Notes under the pieces: model-generated
What the model was told of the DNA's origin: nothing
The model's input: only the letters and a program-made list of their open reading frames with translations
Database searches by the model: none
Shown here: positions 6,511-10,408 of the stretch, piece after piece
Position numbering within the stretch: the first letter of the stretch is position 1
Layout of the letters: each line of letters opens with the position of its first letter
From: Phycisphaerae bacterium
Lineage (GTDB): Bacteria > Planctomycetota > Phycisphaerae > UBA1845
NCBI GenBank assembly: GCA_029260155.1
Contig: JAJDDU010000373.1
Location: 1 to 10,408 of the forward strand
Reading direction: 5' to 3'
Length of the DNA: 10,408 nt
Translations under genes and position numbers: made by a program

Positions 6511-7752
6511 CTAGCTCCCCGTGGTGTTATTCACCGACGCGCGAAACGGGGCTTCCGCGTCGTCGTCTGCGAAATCCTCCCTGAACGAATGCAGCGAGGG
6601 CACTTCAGAGAAGGGGACCCCCCGCAATTGGGCGAGTCTCTGTTCGGCCTCGCCGCGCGCTTGCTCCGCCTCACCGTACAACCAGGCGAAGCCGACGGCT
6701 GACGCGATGGCAATCAGAAACACCGCCGCCAGCGCCGAAAGCACGAACCAGTGTCGCCGCATGGTCTTGCCAGCGACGTACCACGCACTATCACGGCGCG
6801 CCTGGATCGGTCGGCCGTCGAGGTAGTTGCGTAGGTCCGCGGCCAACTCGCCGGCATTCTGATACCGGCGTGTGGGATCCTTCGCGAGGCACTTGCGCAG
6901 AATGGTCTCGACGTCGGCGTTCGGGCGGAGTCGGCCGTCGTCGGGGCGGGCCGGGTCAGCCTGCGTGATGTTCCGCAGCACCGTACTCATACCGCCGGTG
7001 ACCTCGTACGGGAAGTGCCCCGTCGTGGCTTGCCAGAAGATTACTCCGAGCGCGTAAACGTCGGTCCGCACGTCTACGGCTGCGTGGTCGCTGCGTGCCT
7101 GCTCCGGCGCCGCCCAGGGCATCGAGCCAAGGAATTGGCCGGTCTGCGTCATGACCGTGGCGTCCGAATCGGCGACCCTGGCAAGGCCAAAATCGACAAT
7201 ATGTGCGGAGTCATCTCCGTCGACCAGGATATTCGCGGGCTTAAGGTCGCGGTGGAAGACACCACGCAAGTGCGCGGCCTGTATGGCCTCGGCGATCTGC
7301 ACGAACAGAGAGACGAGTTCCTTCATCTCCGGGTCTTGCTGGGCAACGTATACGTCTAACGGGACACCTTCAATGAAGTCCATTACGAAGTAGGGGAGCG
7401 CGTCGACAACACCACTGTCATGTATGGTGATGATGCCGGGGTGTCGCAGTTGCCCGAGGATTTGCACCTCGCGTTCGAGCCTCGCCTGCTCCTGCGGTGT
7501 GGAAACAGCTCCGTGGCGAAGGAACTTGATCGCAACGTCCTGCCCCGTCGACCTCTGCACAGCCTGGTAGACGACGCCCTGGCCGCCCCGGTGGATTTCA
7601 CGGATAAACTCGTAGCCGTCCAAAACGCGCGTCAGCTTCCGCGCCGCGCGCGACGCGCGGGGGCCATGCCCAGCCTGTCCCTCGGGATGCACCTGCTCCC
7701 GTGCGAGGTCGATCAGGTTCCGGTCGGTTCCGTCTCCATGCCGGGCGGTCAC
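6511..7752 (-). CDS. transmembrane serine/threonine protein kinase (Hanks/PknB type)
   Basis: I start this gene at the GTG 7752-7750, giving 413 residues: it overlaps the stop of the upstream kinase gene as GTGA and has GGGGGA 8 nt in front. The frame is open further upstream to an ATG at 7848, but those codons only shadow the upstream gene. Catalytic features are complete: glycine loop HRGGQGVVY (55-62), Lys76 in VAIK, Glu95 for the salt bridge, HRDLKPAN (167-174), DFG (187-189), APE (215-217) and the DVYALG segment at 231. A membrane helix spans about 335-358, followed by a short tail of 55 residues with some coiled-coil character (GEAEQARGEAEQRLAQL). Relatives usually carry long TPR or WD40 regions after the helix, so the tail is probably cut short. 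It phosphorylates unknown substrates. Expression probably depends on coupling to the broken upstream kinase gene. Confidence 0.9.
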   Translation of the reverse strand: MTARHGDGTDRNLIDLAREQVHPEGQAGHGPRASRAARKLTRVLDGYEFIREIHRGGQGVVYQAVQRSTGQDVAIKFLRHGAVSTPQEQARLEREVQILGQLRHPGIITIHDSGVVDALPYFVMDFIEGVPLDVYVAQQDPEMKELVSLFVQIAEAIQAAHLRGVFHRDLKPANILVDGDDSAHIVDFGLARVADSDATVMTQTGQFLGSMPWAAPEQARSDHAAVDVRTDVYALGVIFWQATTGHFPYEVTGGMSTVLRNITQADPARPDDGRLRPNADVETILRKCLAKDPTRRYQNAGELAADLRNYLDGRPIQARRDSAWYVAGKTMRRHWFVLSALAAVFLIAIASAVGFAWLYGEAEQARGEAEQRLAQLRGVPFSEVPSLHSFREDFADDDAEAPFRASVNNTTGS

Positions 7753-8630
7753 TCTGATGGTCCCCCGTCGGAGAGTACGCGCCGTGCCAACTCCGCGCCC
7801 TCCGCGGCGAGTTCTCCGCCACGAGAAGCATCGCCGCCCCAGATGCAAGCGATCGCGAGATTCGGCAGCACTAGTGCTCGCCCCCCGTCACCCTCTGCTC
7901 CCTGGGCGACGGCAAGATCCAGGGCCAGCTGTCCGAGCTCCCCCGCCTTCGAGAAATCACCGAGATGATCGTAGACTTCGACAATGGTGGCGAGTATCTC
8001 GACACGTGCCTGCGGCGCGGCTTCGAGTTCATCACTCCGCAGGCGATCAGCCGACACTTCGAGCATCTCGCGCAGGAGAGTATCATCGCGACCGCGTGCA
8101 AGAAGAGGGCTCACGCCTTCCAGCATTGTCTTCATAGAGCGGACGACATGCTGGGAACGGTCGCGCTGCGCTTCTGCGGTTCGCGTCTCGGCTTTCGCGT
8201 GATCTCGTTCGCGCAGCGCCCAGACTATTCCAACGAAAGTGCCCGTCACGCCCACGGCAATGGCAAGCACAAGTGCCATGGTCGCAACGGCGGCCAGCCG
8301 GTGTCTCCGTAACTTCTTCTTGAGGAAGTAGACCAGCGACGGCGGCTTCGCTTGAATCGGCTCGCCATCCAGATACCGCCCAAGATCTCGAGCGAGCTCG
8401 CCGGCCGACTGGTATCGCCGCTCCGGTTCCTTTGCGAGGCACTTCAGTGTTACGGTGTCGATTTCATCGTCGAGACCGCGCCTCAGCGTACGCATCGAGC
8501 TGGGATCCGATTCCGCGATTCGGACGGCAATGTCCGCCGCCGCTCCGTTGGTGTCGTACGGGAACTTCCTTGTCAGAAGGTGATACAGGATCACACCCAG
8601 CGCGTAGACGTCCGTTCGCACATCGATCGA
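7749..8630 (-). pseudogene. Ser/Thr protein kinase, 5'-truncated (subdomains IX-XI, membrane helix, TPR-like tail)
   Basis: Recognisable kinase sequence begins at 8630-8622 with IDVRTDVYALGVILYHLLT and continues with the end of the C-lobe (KCLAKEPERRYQSAGELARD), LDGEPIQAK, a membrane helix (LAAVATMALVLAIAVGVTGT and on) and a helical TPR-like tail (LLREMLEVSADRL, EVYDHLGDFSKAGELGQLAL). The glycine loop, VAIK lysine, HRD and DFG are all absent. The frame remains open to 8843, but those upstream codons are the reverse complement of the plus-strand secreted-protein gene and are not kinase. The fragment cannot be catalytic. Its stop TGA (7751-7749) overlaps the GTG of the downstream kinase, so the two formed an operon. 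The original promoter must have been lost with the 5' half. Confidence 0.88.
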
Positions 8631-8631
8631 C
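8622..8631. other. head-to-head gene fusion junction at palindrome TCGATCGA
   Basis: Kinase homology on the minus strand extends up to about 8622-8627 (codons for I-D before VRTDVY). Secreted-protein homology on the plus strand starts at 8626-8631 (codons for I-D of IDAGG). The two overlap inside ATCGATCGAC, whose core TCGATCGA (8623-8630) is a perfect palindrome. Both genes lose their 5' part exactly here and point away from each other. It also contains a GATC site, a common cutter site in library preparation, so an artefactual chimera is possible. Confidence 0.75.
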
Positions 8632-9264
8632 GCCGGCGGCCCGCTCGGAGCATGCGCGCCGGACGGCTTCTGCAACTTGGCAGACGCCCTGCACGCGTTG
8701 ACCTGCTTCGCCGGAAACAATGCCTGCACCTGCGGCCCGTCGCCTATGGGTCCGAGCGAGCCGGATGTTGTCGGTCGGACGAGTCTAAGCGCATTGGCTG
8801 ATCGTCGAACGATCAGGGCGGGAGACGAGGTACGCGTCCGCATCTTCGTGGACGACCCGCTGCCGAGTTTCAGGGCCTATCAGTTGCTCACCGAGACGAG
8901 TGGCGGCCGCGCCGGTTCTCTCGACCTAGTGAACATCACGATCGAGAACCGCAAGGACTCCGTTTTTCAGAGTGCGAACGACACATTCGAGGCGTTCAAC
9001 GTAGACAACGCGCAGATGCTCAGCGGCCTGTTCACGGGAAATGTCCCCACAAAACACATGCGTTACCTAGCCACGTTTACGTATCGAGCGTCGAAGGCTG
9101 CGTCTGGCACGTTTGTGATCGACGTCGCACACGATGAGAACGGCGGCAGTCAGACGCTTCTGGTCGGCGCCAAGCAGACTGACAAGATAGAAGTAACTGG
9201 CATGACGCCGGCCGTCGTGACGGTCACACATCTGGGCGCGGCGGTCCGGGCGAGCCCGCGATGA
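8623..9264 (+). pseudogene. secreted-protein C-terminal fragment: dockerin-like module plus cohesin-like domain
   Basis: Read from SIDAGGPLGACAPDGFCNLA, the frame (open from 8608, after a TAG at 8605) ends at TGA 9262-9264. It holds one Cys-rich dockerin-like module and the same beta-rich terminal domain as the 3569-5563 protein. Shared blocks include VRIFVD, LPSFRAYQL, GGRAGSL.LVNITIE, ATFTYR and LVGA.QTDKIE, and most aligned residues are identical or similar along about 200 positions. There is no signal peptide and no start other than an internal TTG at 8677, so the N-terminal part was lost at the junction with the kinase fragment. It is oriented opposite to its paralogue. At nucleotide level the copies differ at many third codon positions, so the duplication is not recent. 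Confidence 0.85.
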
Positions 9265-9267
9265 CGA

Positions 9268-9287
9268 TCCGTCTCCAGCGAGACGGA
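9268..9287 (+). terminator. perfect 8-bp hairpin just after the secreted-protein fragment
   Basis: TCCGTCTC (9268-9275), loop CAGC, GAGACGGA (9280-9287) form an uninterrupted 8-bp stem starting 4 nt after the TGA at 9264. No T-run follows, so it is either a weak or Rho-assisted terminator or an mRNA-stabilising hairpin at the 3' end. Confidence 0.4.
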
Positions 9288-9328
9288 CTAGGCGGCAATC
9301 GACTGCAGACGAATACACTCTGTTCCTT

Positions 9329-9333
9329 GAGGG
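9329..9333 (+). promoter_or_regulatory. Shine-Dalgarno sequence of the 9338 gene
   Basis: GAGGG lies 4 nt before the ATG at 9338. It supports this ATG as the real start, which also gives a proper signal peptide. Confidence 0.55.
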
Positions 9334-9337
9334 CGAT

Positions 9338-10408
9338 ATGAAACGAACATCCACATATGACACATTGTGCTTAGTGGCTCTTCTCGCCGGAGTCTGTGCT
9401 TCCAACAAAGCATTGGCTTGCGTCAGCGACGACGACTGCAACGACTTCGACGACGTGCTTGCTCAGCGCGTTTCGCGGAGACTTCGCGACGTGCTCCATG
9501 GGTGACGGCGATATCTCACCATGCGCCGGCGATGGCATCATCGATGTCGGTGATGTGCTGGGCGCTGTCGACGCATTCGACGGCGGGGACTACTGCAACT
9601 GTTGGATTCCCGACATCCTGTCCCCGATCCTGCTGTCGGTTTCGCCCGACCCCGCACTCGGTGTCGCGGACAATGTCGGACTGCTCGAGATTCGCGGTGA
9701 GCTCGACGACCCAACACGACCCCTGTTTCCGTCGGGCGACGGGCAACCCGGCGGCAGCGCAGTGCTACGGATTGACGTACTGCAAGCGGATGCCAACGGC
9801 GATGATGTCGTCGACGCGACCGACGGTCAGTTGATCAGCGATGCGCTCGGCACCTGTGCCGGTGACACCGGTTTCGACATCAGTGCCGACGTCAATCGCG
9901 ACGGCTGCGTGGATGCGGCCGATGATGCCATCTTCCAAGCCGGTCTCGGCGGCAGCCTCCCGTCCATGGACGGGCAAGGGGCGCACATCGTCACCAGAAT
10001 GCCCGACATCAACGAAGTGGTCCGAGCATACGACCTCGCCGACGTTGTCGTCGACTTCAACGAACCGATCGACGCCACGAGCATCGCACCCGGCACGCTC
10101 GCAGTCGTTCTGCCCGATGGAACCGTTCGCGACGCAGACACGCTTGTGCTGACCAACGCAGACACGACAGCCACATTCACCTTCGCGCCGCCGCTGGATC
10201 AACTTGGGTCACACGCGTTTCAACTCAGCGCAGCCATTGCCGACACCAGTGGCCAACTCCTGGCAGTCGACACGCAGCGCGCCTGGTCAACCCACCTTGA
10301 TTACGATCTCACTACGCTCGCGGGTGCTTCCCCGGCCGATGGTGAGTCGGGCGTGGCCGTCACGCGAGAGACGATCCTGACGTTCCGCAACGCGCTCGAC
10401 CCCATCGC
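9338..10408 (+). CDS. secreted dockerin/Ig-like protein, partial at right edge, apparent frameshift near 9460
   Basis: From ATG 9338 the first frame encodes a signal peptide (MKRTSTYD then LCLVALLAGVCASNKALA) and CVSDDDCNDFDDVLA, and soon stops at 9503-9505. The protein clearly continues in the next frame: LSAFRGDFATCSMGDGD, then GIIDVGDVLGAVDAFDGG, and remains open to the window end. The residues on either side of the switch together make one dockerin-like unit (DFDDVL..LSAFRGD) matching the next unit (DVGDVLGAVDAFDGG), so a small indel around 9455-9465 is likely. Further on come a pair of dockerin-type EF-hand repeats (DANGDDVVDATDGQLISDAL and DVNRDGCVDAADDAIFQAGL) and Ig-like segments of the bacterial Big_5 kind (VVVDFNEPIDATSI; GASPADGESGVAVTRETIL). 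This should be an exported, envelope or extracellular calcium-binding protein. Its C-terminus and purpose are unknown. Confidence 0.75.

Noticed and set aside
8631..8843. N-terminal extension of the truncated kinase frame up to an ATG at 8843
   Set aside because: These codons are the antisense of the plus-strand dockerin-like module. The same antisense pattern is seen opposite the module at 3981-4300, so it is not kinase sequence.
9367..9834. 155-codon Arg/Ser-rich plus-strand frame across the frameshifted secreted gene
   Set aside because: It reads the third frame of the Asp/Gly-rich coding sequence, and no domain is visible.

Overview
The window looks like a Planctomycetota-type chromosome, probably from the Phycisphaerae or a related lineage known mostly from metagenomes. 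The pointers are secreted proteins with 'DCN.NG.PDECD' calcium-binding motifs, dockerin-like Cys modules, TSP3 repeats and LamG domains, together with Hanks-type kinases that carry one membrane helix. This assignment is inference from gene content.

Left part (1-2221): a decayed, mobile-element-rich stretch. It holds the first 25 codons of an IS4-like transposase leaving the left edge (minus), a 10-bp phased repeat, a tRNA-Asn remnant that has lost its D-arm and half its anticodon stem, and an internally deleted IS630-family transposase. After that come about 1.4 kb with no convincing gene, apart from a 19-codon NHL-repeat scrap.

Middle (2222-6511): an intact voltage-gated potassium-type channel with a C-terminal zinc ribbon (minus), then a large secreted protein gene on the minus strand (6487 to 3569). 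That gene is cut by a single in-frame TAA at 5635-5633 and has lost the start of its signal peptide. Its C-terminal half has TSP3 repeats, a LamG domain, two tandem Cys-rich dockerin-like modules and a cohesin-like terminal domain.

Right part (6511-10408): a Ser/Thr kinase with complete catalytic motifs, whose GTG start overlaps by 4 nt (GTGA) the end of a second kinase gene. That second kinase has lost its whole N-terminal lobe and catalytic loop. At the break (8622-8631, around the palindrome TCGATCGA) it is joined head-to-head with the 3' end of another secreted-protein gene on the plus strand. This plus-strand piece is a paralogue of the end of the 3569 gene. Last is a secreted dockerin/Ig-like protein with an apparent frameshift near 9460, running off the right edge.

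The repeated theme is gene breakage: an in-frame stop, a frameshift, two genes that have lost their 5' ends, deleted transposases and a deleted tRNA. I see no coherent new multi-gene system. The most interesting signals are the rearrangement junctions and the repeated secreted module. Sequencing or assembly error must be excluded for the stop, the frameshift and the 8622-8631 junction.
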